Source of the DNA: Faecousia sp.
GTDB lineage: Bacteria > Bacillota > Clostridia > Oscillospirales > Oscillospiraceae
DNA length: 15,893 bases
Direction of reading: 5' to 3'
NCBI GenBank assembly: GCA_029258495.1
Contig: JARHYV010000249.1
Location: 1 to 15,893, forward strand
Of this stretch, positions 8,261-15,701 are shown piece by piece; the stretch's first letter is position 1, and every line of letters begins with the position of its first letter. A model generated the notes under the pieces. That model was not told where the DNA came from, ran no database searches, and saw nothing but the letters and a program-made list of their open reading frames with translations. A program made the position numbers and the translations under genes.

Positions 8261-8714
8261 AACACGGATGGAGCAGCTTGGGATCAGCTTGCAACAGACG
8301 GACTGGCGTGGCAAAGGAACGGTGGAGGCGGTTTTTGCAGGGGATCTTCTGTATCTTTCTGCACATTATCCCGTGGATGAAATGGGAAACCCTGTATATG
8401 TGGGCCGGGTCGGCGGTGAGATCGATGAGCAGACTGCCTATCAGGCGGCACGGCTGTGCGGACTGAACATGCTGCGCACCATTCAGTCGTATGTGGGCAG
8501 TCTGGATCGGGTGGATTATTTTGTAAAAGCACTGTGCCTTGTGAACAGTGCCGGTGATTTTTATAATATGCCGCCGGTGATGAATGGCTTTTCCGATCTG
8601 ATGGTGGAGATCTTCGGTCATCGGGGGCAGCATGCCCGGGCAGCCATGGGCGCATATGTTCTGGAGGGGAACATGCCTGTGTGCGTGGATGCCATCGTGC
8701 GGATCCGCAGATAG
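8247..8714 (+). CDS. RidA/YjgF-family protein, first of a tandem pair
   Basis: This 155-residue protein belongs to the longer (about 150-residue) branch of the RidA/YjgF/UK114 family. Diagnostic features are a YVGRVGGEI segment, a VKALCLVNSAGDF strand and GFSDLMVEIFGHRGQHARAAMG near the C-terminus. Arg131 in that last segment is in the position of the arginine that binds the carboxylate of the substrate in active RidA deaminases. RidA proteins hydrolyse enamine/imine intermediates that leak from PLP-dependent dehydratases. The gene starts inside the PLP-enzyme gene (14-base overlap) behind AGGAGG (8232-8237), so the two are made together, which fits that job. It is cytoplasmic, with no signal peptide. 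Confidence 0.88.
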   Translation: MGATETRMEQLGISLQQTDWRGKGTVEAVFAGDLLYLSAHYPVDEMGNPVYVGRVGGEIDEQTAYQAARLCGLNMLRTIQSYVGSLDRVDYFVKALCLVNSAGDFYNMPPVMNGFSDLMVEIFGHRGQHARAAMGAYVLEGNMPVCVDAIVRIRR

Positions 8715-8725
8715 GGGGCGATGCA

Positions 8726-9238
8726 ATGTCAACGGTACATGTTATCCGGGAAAAAGGAGAACCGGTGGTTCAGCATTTTCCCAAGTATAAGCCCCTGATC
8801 CCTATTCGGGAGGTGGACGGGGTCGTATATGTGTCCGGTCATGGCCCGGAGGATATCAATACCTACGAGCCGCTGTATCGGGGGCGTGTAGGTGCAGAGC
8901 TGTCCGTAGACGAGGGATATCAGGCGGCTGCAGAGTGTGCAAAAACGCTTTTTCGGGCGGTTCAGGAGCGTTACGGAAGTCTGGACTGCATCCGTCATAT
9001 GGTTCGGGCGTTAGCTCTGGTCAACTGCGCAGAAGGTTTTCAGACTCCGGAAAAGGTGGCTGACGGTTTTTCGGACACCTGCGTTGAGATTTTGCAGGAG
9101 CGCGGACAGCATGCCCGCACGGTAATGGGCACACGCAACATGCCCAATCACAACATCCCGGTGGAGGTCGAGATGATCTTCGTGCTGTCGGATGCTTATC
9201 GGAATATCGGGAAAGGAAACAAAGATGGAACGGTATGA
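8726..9238 (+). CDS. RidA/YjgF-family protein, second of a tandem pair
   Basis: This 170-residue paralogue of the preceding gene shares its layout: GRVGAELSVDEGYQAA, a VRALALVNCAEGF strand and DGFSDTCVEILQERGQHARTVMG. The substrate-binding arginine again falls at residue 131. The pair differs most in the N-terminal third and in the stretch before DGFSD, so they probably assemble into one mixed trimer or handle two related substrates. I chose ATG 8726 because AGGGGG lies seven bases upstream; longer in-frame starts run back into the first RidA gene. It has a 15-residue C-terminal extension past the conserved VEVEMIF strand. Its end overlaps the amidohydrolase start by 14 bases. Confidence 0.87.
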   Translation: MSTVHVIREKGEPVVQHFPKYKPLIPIREVDGVVYVSGHGPEDINTYEPLYRGRVGAELSVDEGYQAAAECAKTLFRAVQERYGSLDCIRHMVRALALVNCAEGFQTPEKVADGFSDTCVEILQERGQHARTVMGTRNMPNHNIPVEVEMIFVLSDAYRNIGKGNKDGTV

Positions 9239-10463
9239 TCTGGTATTGAAGGGCGGAAAAACATATGACCCCATCACAGGGAAATTTCAGGAGCAGGAGC
9301 TTGCCGTCAGCGGCGGAAAGATCGCAGCACGGGGCATGGGGCTTGCAGCCCGGGCAGACAGGGTGATGGATGTGCAGGGCTGTGTGATCGCACCGGGGCT
9401 GATCGATATGCACTGCCATGTGTATCCGGTTTTTCCCTATCCCATGGAAAATTCCCTGCGCACCACCAATGCACAGGAGCATATGTTCCGCTGCGGTGTT
9501 ACCACGGCCGTGGATGCAGGCACCTGCGGCTGGCGGAATTTCGGCGATTTCAAGGAGCATGTCATCGATGCGACCAAGCTCCGAGTGCTGGCCTTTATCG
9601 ATATTGCCGCAAAGGGGATGCACTATCCGCCTTCTGAACAGTCGGTTGCAGATATCAACCCCCAGATCACAGCGGCAGTTGCCAAGACATGGCCGGATAT
9701 CGTGGTGGGTATCAAAAGCGCGCACTATTGGGCAAAGCACGAGGATGCACAGCATCCGATCTGGGCCTCTATTGACGGTGCCCGTGAGGCAGCGTCCCTG
9801 TGCGGCAGACCTGTCATGGTGGACAGTATTCCCATCGTACCCGAGCGGACATATCCAGACATTCTGGCGCGGATGGAGCCGGGGGACATCCACACCCATG
9901 TATTTGCCCAGCAGTTTCCGCTGTTGGATACACAGGGGCATGTGATGCCCTACATGCTCCGCCAGAGGGAGCGGGGGATCCGATTTGATGTGGGACATGG
10001 CTCCGGGAGCTTTTGGTTCCGGCAGGCAGCAGGCTGTTTCCGGGACGGTTTCTGGCCGGATACCATCTCGACGGATCTGCATCATCAGAATGTGACCGGC
10101 CCGGTCATCGATCTGCTGTATGTGGCAAGCAAATTCCTTGCCATGGGGATGCCGCTTGCGGATGTGCTGTATCGGGTGACAAGGGCTCCGGCACTGACCC
10201 TTTCCCATCCGGAGCTTGGTACGCTGGAACCGGGCAGCGAGGCGGATCTTGCGGTGCTGCGCGTCCGGGAAGGACTGTTCGGTTATATGGACTGCGGAGG
10301 AGCAAAGCTGACCGGCAAGGGAAAACTGGAATGTGTAGCAACACTCCGTGCAGGTGAGGTGGTGTTCGACCCGGAGGCAAGGAGCATGCCGGAATGGGAG
10401 CAGGCACCGCAAGATTACTGGCAGGCACCCGGGCTGATGCGCAGCTGGACACTGTGGAAATAA
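9225..10463 (+). CDS. Amidohydrolase/deacetylase-family metallohydrolase
   Basis: This 412-residue enzyme has the amidohydrolase-superfamily fold, in the branch related to dihydroorotase-like deacetylases such as EF0837 and Atu3266, often encoded beside SelA/DgaE-like genes. Visible metal-site residues are His63 and His65 in DMHCH, Lys164 in VVGIK (the carboxylated bridging lysine), His225 in DIHTHVF and Asp284 in STDLHHQN; DVGHGSGSF (His258) is typical of this branch. The strand that normally reads 'MVHI' is MVDS, so Asp200 replaces a metal-binding histidine. In this operon the natural job is removal of an N-acyl group from an acylamino sugar acid before the PLP enzyme. ATG 9225 follows AAAGGAAAC at good spacing; the upstream in-frame ATG at 9192 lacks a site. 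Family is certain, substrate inferred. Confidence 0.82.
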   Translation: MERYDLVLKGGKTYDPITGKFQEQELAVSGGKIAARGMGLAARADRVMDVQGCVIAPGLIDMHCHVYPVFPYPMENSLRTTNAQEHMFRCGVTTAVDAGTCGWRNFGDFKEHVIDATKLRVLAFIDIAAKGMHYPPSEQSVADINPQITAAVAKTWPDIVVGIKSAHYWAKHEDAQHPIWASIDGAREAASLCGRPVMVDSIPIVPERTYPDILARMEPGDIHTHVFAQQFPLLDTQGHVMPYMLRQRERGIRFDVGHGSGSFWFRQAAGCFRDGFWPDTISTDLHHQNVTGPVIDLLYVASKFLAMGMPLADVLYRVTRAPALTLSHPELGTLEPGSEADLAVLRVREGLFGYMDCGGAKLTGKGKLECVATLRAGEVVFDPEARSMPEWEQAPQDYWQAPGLMRSWTLWK

Positions 10464-10476
10464 GGGGGATAAGGCA

Positions 10477-11427
10477 ATGATGCTGAATGAACGACAACAG
10501 GTGATCCGGCTGACCGGTGCATGGCATGGGGAGCGGTTTGCCGATGGACGCCCGAAGGTAAGCGATGAAAAAATCGAGATCCTCAAGACACTGACGCAGG
10601 AGGAAATCTGGCATCCGCTGTATTTCAGCGGCTATCGGTTCCAGTTTCAGGGGGAAATGCGGTCACTTCATCCGGAAAAGAAACTCTATGGCAGGGCAGT
10701 CACCTGCTGCTTTATGCCACAGCGTCCGGATATGCGCCGGCTTGCTTTTGATATCGCTCGGGAAAAGGGCTGGAAGGGTGACTGCAATCAGTGGGTCATC
10801 GACAGCCTTCAGCAGGGGGATGTGGTAGTCTGCGACCTGTACGACAAGATCTTTAAGGGCACTTTTGTAGGGGGAAATCTGACAACAGCCGTCCATGCGC
10901 GCACCAAAACAGGCGGTGTGGTGGTATGGGGCGGTGTGCGGGATGTGGAGCAGATGCGCAGCATCGACACGCAGGTATATTTTCGGGGTGTGGATCCCAC
11001 ACCCATCCGGGACTGCCAGATCACGGCATTCAACGGCCCCTGCCGCATCGGGCAAGCCATCTGCCTGCCCGGGGATATCGTCATCGGGACTCAGAACGGA
11101 GTGCTGTTCGTACCCAGTCATATGGTGGATACGGTGATCGAAAATGCCTATAAAATGCAGGTGCGGGATCTGTACGCATTTCCGAAACTCCGCATGGGCA
11201 TTTACACCACGGCGGATGTGGATGCACCGATCTGGAATGTGGATATGATGCAGGCGCTTTTGGATTTCATCGAAACGGATCCGGCGGCCGCCAAGTACCG
11301 CGGTCTGAACTGGGATGTGGAGCTGCGTGCCGCCCAAGGTGATGCACAGGCTGCCGAGGAAATGCTGCGCAGGTTTGATATAGAAACCTTTGCAACGGAT
11401 ACAAACGAAAGACAGGTCTTGATATGA
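10477..11427 (+). CDS. RraA-family protein, possible 2-keto acid aldolase or decarboxylase
   Basis: This 316-residue protein contains the RraA/HMG-aldolase core. Its hallmark is GGNLTTAVHAR (from Gly132) leading into VVVWGGVRD, where Arg155-Asp156 are the conserved substrate- and metal-binding pair. Relatives cleave or decarboxylate 2-keto acids through a metal-bound pyruvate enolate; others, such as E. coli RraA, are RNase E inhibitors without catalysis. Active aldolases carry Asp or Glu about 20 residues before the Arg-Asp pair. Here that place holds Asn134 (or Gly133), so activity is uncertain. The protein is longer than E. coli RraA or the ~230-residue aldolases, with about 70 extra residues at the N-terminus and a C-terminal helical tail. 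A second ATG follows directly at 10480. Its last codons overlap the dehydrogenase start (ATGA). Confidence 0.75.
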   Translation: MMLNERQQVIRLTGAWHGERFADGRPKVSDEKIEILKTLTQEEIWHPLYFSGYRFQFQGEMRSLHPEKKLYGRAVTCCFMPQRPDMRRLAFDIAREKGWKGDCNQWVIDSLQQGDVVVCDLYDKIFKGTFVGGNLTTAVHARTKTGGVVVWGGVRDVEQMRSIDTQVYFRGVDPTPIRDCQITAFNGPCRIGQAICLPGDIVIGTQNGVLFVPSHMVDTVIENAYKMQVRDLYAFPKLRMGIYTTADVDAPIWNVDMMQALLDFIETDPAAAKYRGLNWDVELRAAQGDAQAAEEMLRRFDIETFATDTNERQVLI

Positions 11428-12254
11428 TGCAGGTAGAATACGAAACCAGAATTCCTGATTATAATCGGATGCTGACCGGAAAGAAGGCCTTCGTCACAAC
11501 GGCTGCCCGTGGGATCGGCAAAAGCATCGCCCTGCTGCTGGCACAGCAGGGGGCACAGGTGTATTTCGGCGGCCGCAATGAGGCATATGTGCAAAAGACC
11601 CAAGAGCAGCTGCAGCAGATCATGCCCGGCAGCCGGGGATATATGCTCGACCTTGCCGACAGCAGCCAAAGCGAAAAAATTGCGCAGCAGGCATTGCATG
11701 ACAGCGGAGGATTTGATATTCTGGTGTGTACGGTGGGAGTAAACTGCCACTGTGCGGCCGATGCGTACACTGATGCGGATATGCAGCGGCTTTTGGAAAT
11801 CAATTATCTGAGCGGACTGCGCTTTGCCCGGGCATTCCTGCCGGAGATGCGCCGCCGCAGAGCAGGCAGCATTGTAAATATCTCCTCCATTCACAGCGTG
11901 ATGACCCAGCCCACAAACATGCTCTATGCCGGGACAAAGGGGGCAATGAATGCAGCAGCCCGTGCGATGGCACTGGATTGTGCAGCAGACGGCATCCGTG
12001 TCAATACGGTCTGTCCCGGGGTGATTATGAGCGATATCATGTATGATGCCATGGAAGAGATGGATCATGAGCAGCAGGAGCAATTTCTTGCGGCTCTGGA
12101 TCGTTGCCAGCCGCTGATGCGGGGGCAGATGGCAGACATTGCCAACACGGTGCTGTTTCTTGTATCGGATATGGCTGCCAATATTACCGGACAGCAGATC
12201 CTTGTGGACGGAGGAACCAGCATCAAGGCGCATGATTTCCACCCGTCATTTTAG
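11424..12254 (+). CDS. Short-chain dehydrogenase/reductase (SDR), probable sugar oxidoreductase
   Basis: This 276-residue protein is a classical SDR. The cofactor motif reads TTAARGIG (residues 25-32) instead of TGxxxGIG. The catalytic triad is present: Ser155 in NISSIHS, Tyr168 and Lys172 in YAGTK. The usual NNAG motif after the fourth strand is replaced by CTVGVN. The C-terminal RVNTVCPG and VDGG segments are typical of SDRs that act on sugars, polyols or hydroxy acids. The start overlaps the RraA stop as ATGA; a second ATG follows at 11427. The best fit in the operon is oxidation of a sugar at C1 to the lactone, which the next gene's product would open. Reduction of a keto acid or of an aldehyde from aldol cleavage is an alternative. 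NAD versus NADP preference cannot be judged safely. Confidence 0.85.
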   Translation: MMQVEYETRIPDYNRMLTGKKAFVTTAARGIGKSIALLLAQQGAQVYFGGRNEAYVQKTQEQLQQIMPGSRGYMLDLADSSQSEKIAQQALHDSGGFDILVCTVGVNCHCAADAYTDADMQRLLEINYLSGLRFARAFLPEMRRRRAGSIVNISSIHSVMTQPTNMLYAGTKGAMNAAARAMALDCAADGIRVNTVCPGVIMSDIMYDAMEEMDHEQQEQFLAALDRCQPLMRGQMADIANTVLFLVSDMAANITGQQILVDGGTSIKAHDFHPSF

Positions 12255-12274
12255 CGAAAAACAGGAGGGGCAAT

Positions 12275-13213
12275 ATGGATGAGAAACTGGTTTTGATCAG
12301 CGGATACGGCGCGCCGGGGCAGGAGGATCTTGTCCTTTACCGGATGGACGGAGCAGGAAAGCTGCTGAAATTGCAGGGGCTGCATCACGGACGGGCACCA
12401 TCTTTTTGCTGCCTCGGATCGTCGGGAAGGATCTATGTGGCCTCAGAACGCCCGGATGGGGCGGATATCTCAGCCTATGAGCTCTGCGGTGACGCTCTGG
12501 TGCTGCTGCGCACCATGAAGGTTCCGGGGAAGGAGCTGTGCCACCTGTATTCAAGCGGCACCGTGGTCTATGGCTGCTGCTATGGCAGCGGACACTATTT
12601 TGCCGTGGATGCAGAGCTTACGAAGGTGCTGTGGGAATTTTGTCCCGGTCATGCCCATGCCCATTGGGCGCAGGCGGTGGGAGAGATGCTGTACCTTGCA
12701 GATCTGGGCAATGACTGCCTGTATCGATGCAGGCTTGAGGGAGATCTTCCGGCATCGGAGCCGGAAGTCCTGCCTCAGCAGCAGGGCAGCGGCCCACGCC
12801 AGATCCTGCCTCTCGGGGACGGAAATCTGCTTTGCGTCAACGAGCTTGGCGGCACACTGCGGGTGCTGTCACCGGACAATGGCGTGATGTGTCAGGAAAA
12901 AGCCTCCGGCAGCGTGATGACAGAAAACTATCCCGGAGGTGCCTGCACCGACGGCCGAGGGCGGCTGTATGTGTGCAACCGGGGGCCCAATACGATTGCA
13001 GCGTGGAATTGGGATGGCAGGGCATTGACCATGCAGAAACGCTGGCAGACGGGAAATTGGCCAAGATTTGTGACAGCGATCCCTGAAACGCCGATCTTAG
13101 CAGTGGCCTGCCATCGCAGCAGCGAGGTGATCGGGTATCGCATGGAAGGGACTGAGGCGTGCGAGCTGTTCAGGATCCCACATCCGGGTGCATCCTGCAT
13201 TTTAGTGATCTGA
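12275..13213 (+). CDS. Lactonase of the Pgl (6-phosphogluconolactonase) beta-propeller family
   Basis: This 312-residue protein carries the signature strands of the seven-bladed Pgl-type lactonase family. They are GHAHAHWAQ (His126, 128, 130) followed by LYLADLGND, then GSGPRQ with Arg175 (the family norm is GPRH), CVNELGGTLRV, and GRLYVCNRGPNTIA with Asn235-Arg236. It is slightly shorter than most members, which are about 340 residues, and has no signal peptide. Members hydrolyse sugar lactones to the free acids. With no phosphorylating enzyme in the operon and a dehydrogenase directly upstream, a non-phosphorylated aldonolactone is the likely substrate. AGGAGG lies eight to ten bases before the ATG. 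This is the last gene of the operon; a hairpin terminator starts 11 bases after its stop. Confidence 0.8.
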   Translation: MDEKLVLISGYGAPGQEDLVLYRMDGAGKLLKLQGLHHGRAPSFCCLGSSGRIYVASERPDGADISAYELCGDALVLLRTMKVPGKELCHLYSSGTVVYGCCYGSGHYFAVDAELTKVLWEFCPGHAHAHWAQAVGEMLYLADLGNDCLYRCRLEGDLPASEPEVLPQQQGSGPRQILPLGDGNLLCVNELGGTLRVLSPDNGVMCQEKASGSVMTENYPGGACTDGRGRLYVCNRGPNTIAAWNWDGRALTMQKRWQTGNWPRFVTAIPETPILAVACHRSSEVIGYRMEGTEACELFRIPHPGASCILVI

Positions 13214-13223
13214 TGTCTATAGA

Positions 13224-13260
13224 AAGCTCCCCGGGGTGCGAAATGCACTCCGGGGAGCTT
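13224..13260. terminator. Shared hairpin terminator between convergent genes
   Basis: AAGCTCCCCGGGGTGC (13224-13239) pairs with GCACTCCGGGGAGCTT (13245-13260) around a GAAAT loop, a 16-bp stem with a single G-T pair. It sits 11 bases after the lactonase stop and three bases after the stop of the minus-strand GH3 gene, so it can serve both transcripts. Neither side has a good T-run (GTATTATT on plus, TTCTATAG on minus); the very strong stem makes it the obvious stop point. Confidence 0.8.
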
Positions 13261-13263
13261 GTA

Positions 13264-15621
13264 TTATTCGCTGAAGGAGGTTTCTGCAAAAAAGCAGCGT
13301 CCGGCAGCATCCACCGTGCGGCTGCAGCTCAGGGTATAGGCTGCCTCAGCACGGATATCGGCGCTGTGCCCACCCACGAAGAAACGGAATTCGCCTGCCT
13401 CCAGATGCCAGATGCCGTATTCGTCGGGAAATGCCAGTTGGTTGAGGTTGAAAGAAAAATACACGGTGCTGGACTGTCCGACCGCCAATGGCACACGGCA
13501 GAACCCAATCAGCTCCTGCGCGGGACGGATCATGCTGCCGCAGAGATCCCTGCCATACAGCTGAACGACTTCGTCGGAGGCGGTATCTCCGATGTTTGTC
13601 ACCATGACCTGGGCGGTGGCTGAACCATCGGGGGCGACGGAAACGGAGAAATCGGAGTACCGGAATTCCGTGTAGGACAGACCGTAGCCAAACGGCCGCA
13701 GGGGTGTGGCCTTGCTGAACATGTATCCGTCCGGATTCAGTGCGCCGGAGGCAAAGCTCTCGCCCACGGAGCCGGAGTGCTCGGCATGGAAAACAGGACT
13801 ATGGCCTGCCGAACGGGGCAGATCCAACGGGAGCCGTCCGGCAGGAGAGAAACGACCGCTGATGGCATCTGCAATGGCCTGTCCGCCCCAAGTCCCGGGC
13901 ATGTATGCCTCGATCACGGCGGCAGCATGGTCATAGATCCATTGACTGGTCATGGGGCGTCCGTCCGTGTGGACGACGATGGTGTTGGGATTGACACGGA
14001 TGATCTGGCGGGCAAGGTCTTCCTGAGCGCCGGGCAGCTCCAAAGAGGCCGAGTCGTTCCCTTCGCCGGTATTGCAGTGCCGTCCCCATCCGTTTTTTCC
14101 TCCGAGGCACAGAATTACGGCATCTGCATTTTTGGCGCAGTTGCAGGCGGCAGGGATATCCTGCACATCGGGATCCAGATAGTCACAGCCCTGATGCCAG
14201 ATGCAGTTGGGGTAGCGATCCTGCAATGTCTGCAAAATGGTGGAGGCCTGAGGATAAGCCTCGGCAATGACCCGATCGGTGGCATCCAAATCAAATTTCC
14301 GGACGGCACCGGAGGAATTTGTCACACCTGCCATCTGGGAGGCATCGCCGGTGATCTGGAACATCTCCATCATGGATGGGACGGTGTAGCCCCCGAACAT
14401 CAGCCGCAGGCTTGCGGCGGTCGGGCCGATGACGGCCAGATGAACCTCCGGGCTTTTCAGCGGCAGGATACCGTTATTCTTCGTGAGAGTCAGGGACTGC
14501 CGCGCAGCATCCTGCTCTGCCGGAGCATTGCCGGAGAAGGCATCGGCATAGCGCTCCCACTGGGGGAAGGGATCGTCAAAAAGCCCCAGTTCAAATTTGA
14601 GGGTCAGCACACGAAGTGCGGCTCTGTCCAGCCATGTTTGGTCGGCGCGTCCGTCCCGGAACATCTGCGCCAATTCGTCGCCGTAGCCCAGACGATCGGG
14701 CAATTCCATGTCAAGTCCGGCGCACAGGCACTGGAGCGCAGCGTCGCCGATGGTGTCGGCGGTGGCGAGGATATCAGACAGCAGCCGCTGAATGGATCGG
14801 TAGTCGCTCACCACCACGCCTTCAAATCCCAGCTCCTTGCGAAGAAGATCCGTGAGCAGGGCGCGGCTGGCGCATATGGGTCTGCCTTCCCATTCGGAAT
14901 AGCTGTTCATCACGGCACGGATACCGCTTTTGCGGATGGCGGCCTCAAAGGGCTTGGCAAACACCTCCCGCAGCTCCCGCCGATCGGCAATGGTGCGTGT
15001 AAGGTTCAGACCGCCCAGTGTCTGGGAATATCCCAGAAAATGCTTGGCGGTCGCAGCGACGCCGGCAGAAAGTGCATCGCCCTGCAAACCGTCTGTGAAT
15101 GCGCAGCTCATAATGGCGCACAGTGTCGGGTCACCGCCATAGGTTTCATTGATGAGTCCCCACCGGAGATCTTTTGCGACATCCAGTACCGGAGAAAGGG
15201 CATGCAGGATGCCCATGGCTCGCATCTGGCGGCGGATGGTATCACTCATGGTCTGTACGGTCTTGGGCGCAAAGGTAGCACCCAGACCGATGGATGTGGG
15301 ATACAGGCAGGTTCCCGGAACCACCGGGCCGCTGAGGGCTTCGCAGTGAAACAGCGCGGGGATCCGGTGTGCCGAGTGGGCCATCACATACTCCTGAATT
15401 TCCCGAATTCTGCCGGAAAGCTCCTTTGGTTTCATGCGGATGTCCAGAAGGGCGATCTCGCCGATGCCGCCTGCAAGATCTTTGTCCTCCGGAGACTCTC
15501 GGCAGCCGGACAGCGTGGTGCAGCCAAGCTGGCGCAGCTTTTCCTCGAGAGAAAGCTCCTGCAGGAGTGCAGCGGCGCGCTCCCGGGCTTGTGCGGAAAT
15601 GGTTTGATTGCGGATATTCAT
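13264..15621 (-). CDS. Glycoside hydrolase family 3, beta-glucosidase type
   Basis: This 785-residue enzyme has the full GH3 layout: barrel (about 15-350), alpha/beta sandwich (about 375-610) and C-terminal fibronectin-like domain (about 665-770). The nucleophile is Asp273 in GVVVSDYRS. KHFLGY (Lys193-His194) and the YGGDP loop bind the glycone, and Glu520 in NTGEGND, followed by LELPG, is the expected acid/base. The fibronectin-like domain and this glutamate separate it from NagZ-type N-acetylglucosaminidases. Such enzymes remove terminal beta-glucose, xylose or related sugars. No signal peptide is visible, so it should act on imported oligosaccharides. The start codon has GGAGG about ten bases upstream on the minus strand. 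It converges on the eight-gene operon and shares the hairpin at its 3' end, so the two are separate transcripts. Confidence 0.9.
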   Translation of the reverse strand: MNIRNQTISAQARERAAALLQELSLEEKLRQLGCTTLSGCRESPEDKDLAGGIGEIALLDIRMKPKELSGRIREIQEYVMAHSAHRIPALFHCEALSGPVVPGTCLYPTSIGLGATFAPKTVQTMSDTIRRQMRAMGILHALSPVLDVAKDLRWGLINETYGGDPTLCAIMSCAFTDGLQGDALSAGVAATAKHFLGYSQTLGGLNLTRTIADRRELREVFAKPFEAAIRKSGIRAVMNSYSEWEGRPICASRALLTDLLRKELGFEGVVVSDYRSIQRLLSDILATADTIGDAALQCLCAGLDMELPDRLGYGDELAQMFRDGRADQTWLDRAALRVLTLKFELGLFDDPFPQWERYADAFSGNAPAEQDAARQSLTLTKNNGILPLKSPEVHLAVIGPTAASLRLMFGGYTVPSMMEMFQITGDASQMAGVTNSSGAVRKFDLDATDRVIAEAYPQASTILQTLQDRYPNCIWHQGCDYLDPDVQDIPAACNCAKNADAVILCLGGKNGWGRHCNTGEGNDSASLELPGAQEDLARQIIRVNPNTIVVHTDGRPMTSQWIYDHAAAVIEAYMPGTWGGQAIADAISGRFSPAGRLPLDLPRSAGHSPVFHAEHSGSVGESFASGALNPDGYMFSKATPLRPFGYGLSYTEFRYSDFSVSVAPDGSATAQVMVTNIGDTASDEVVQLYGRDLCGSMIRPAQELIGFCRVPLAVGQSSTVYFSFNLNQLAFPDEYGIWHLEAGEFRFFVGGHSADIRAEAAYTLSCSRTVDAAGRCFFAETSFSE

Positions 15622-15663
15622 GCAGGCGAAACCTCCGTTTTCTGAAATTGATTTGGGGTGCCG

Positions 15664-15701
15664 GCTTTATGATAAAGCATCGCCTGCCGGTGATAAAGCA
15701 T
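15664..15701. repeat. Palindrome plus 11-bp direct repeat upstream of the GH3 gene
   Basis: GCTTTATGATAAAGC (15664-15678) is a perfect palindrome of 7+1+7 bases. Its right half is part of TGATAAAGCAT (15670-15680), which recurs identically at 15691-15701, 21 bases on, or two helical turns. Repeats phased on one face of the helix in a divergent intergenic region suggest an operator for a dimeric regulator acting on the GH3 gene. The regulator is not in this window. Confidence 0.5.

Noticed and set aside
9021..10586. Minus-strand open frame (521 codons) opposite the amidohydrolase gene
   Set aside because: Antisense to a clear enzyme gene; the translation is rich in Cys, His and Pro with no domain, as expected of a shadow frame.
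11202..12242. Minus-strand open frame (346 codons) opposite the SDR gene
   Set aside because: Shadow of the SDR gene and the end of the RraA gene; no start signal and no domain.
13264..15621. NagZ-type GH3 N-acetylglucosaminidase
   Set aside because: It has the C-terminal fibronectin-like domain and a GEG acid/base glutamate of beta-glucosidase-type GH3 and lacks the NagZ KHFPGHG loop.
13777..15645. Long plus-strand open frame (622 codons) opposite the GH3 gene
   Set aside because: It lies almost wholly antisense to a gene with complete GH3 motifs, has no ribosome binding site, and its translation shows no recognisable domain. It is a product of biased codon use.
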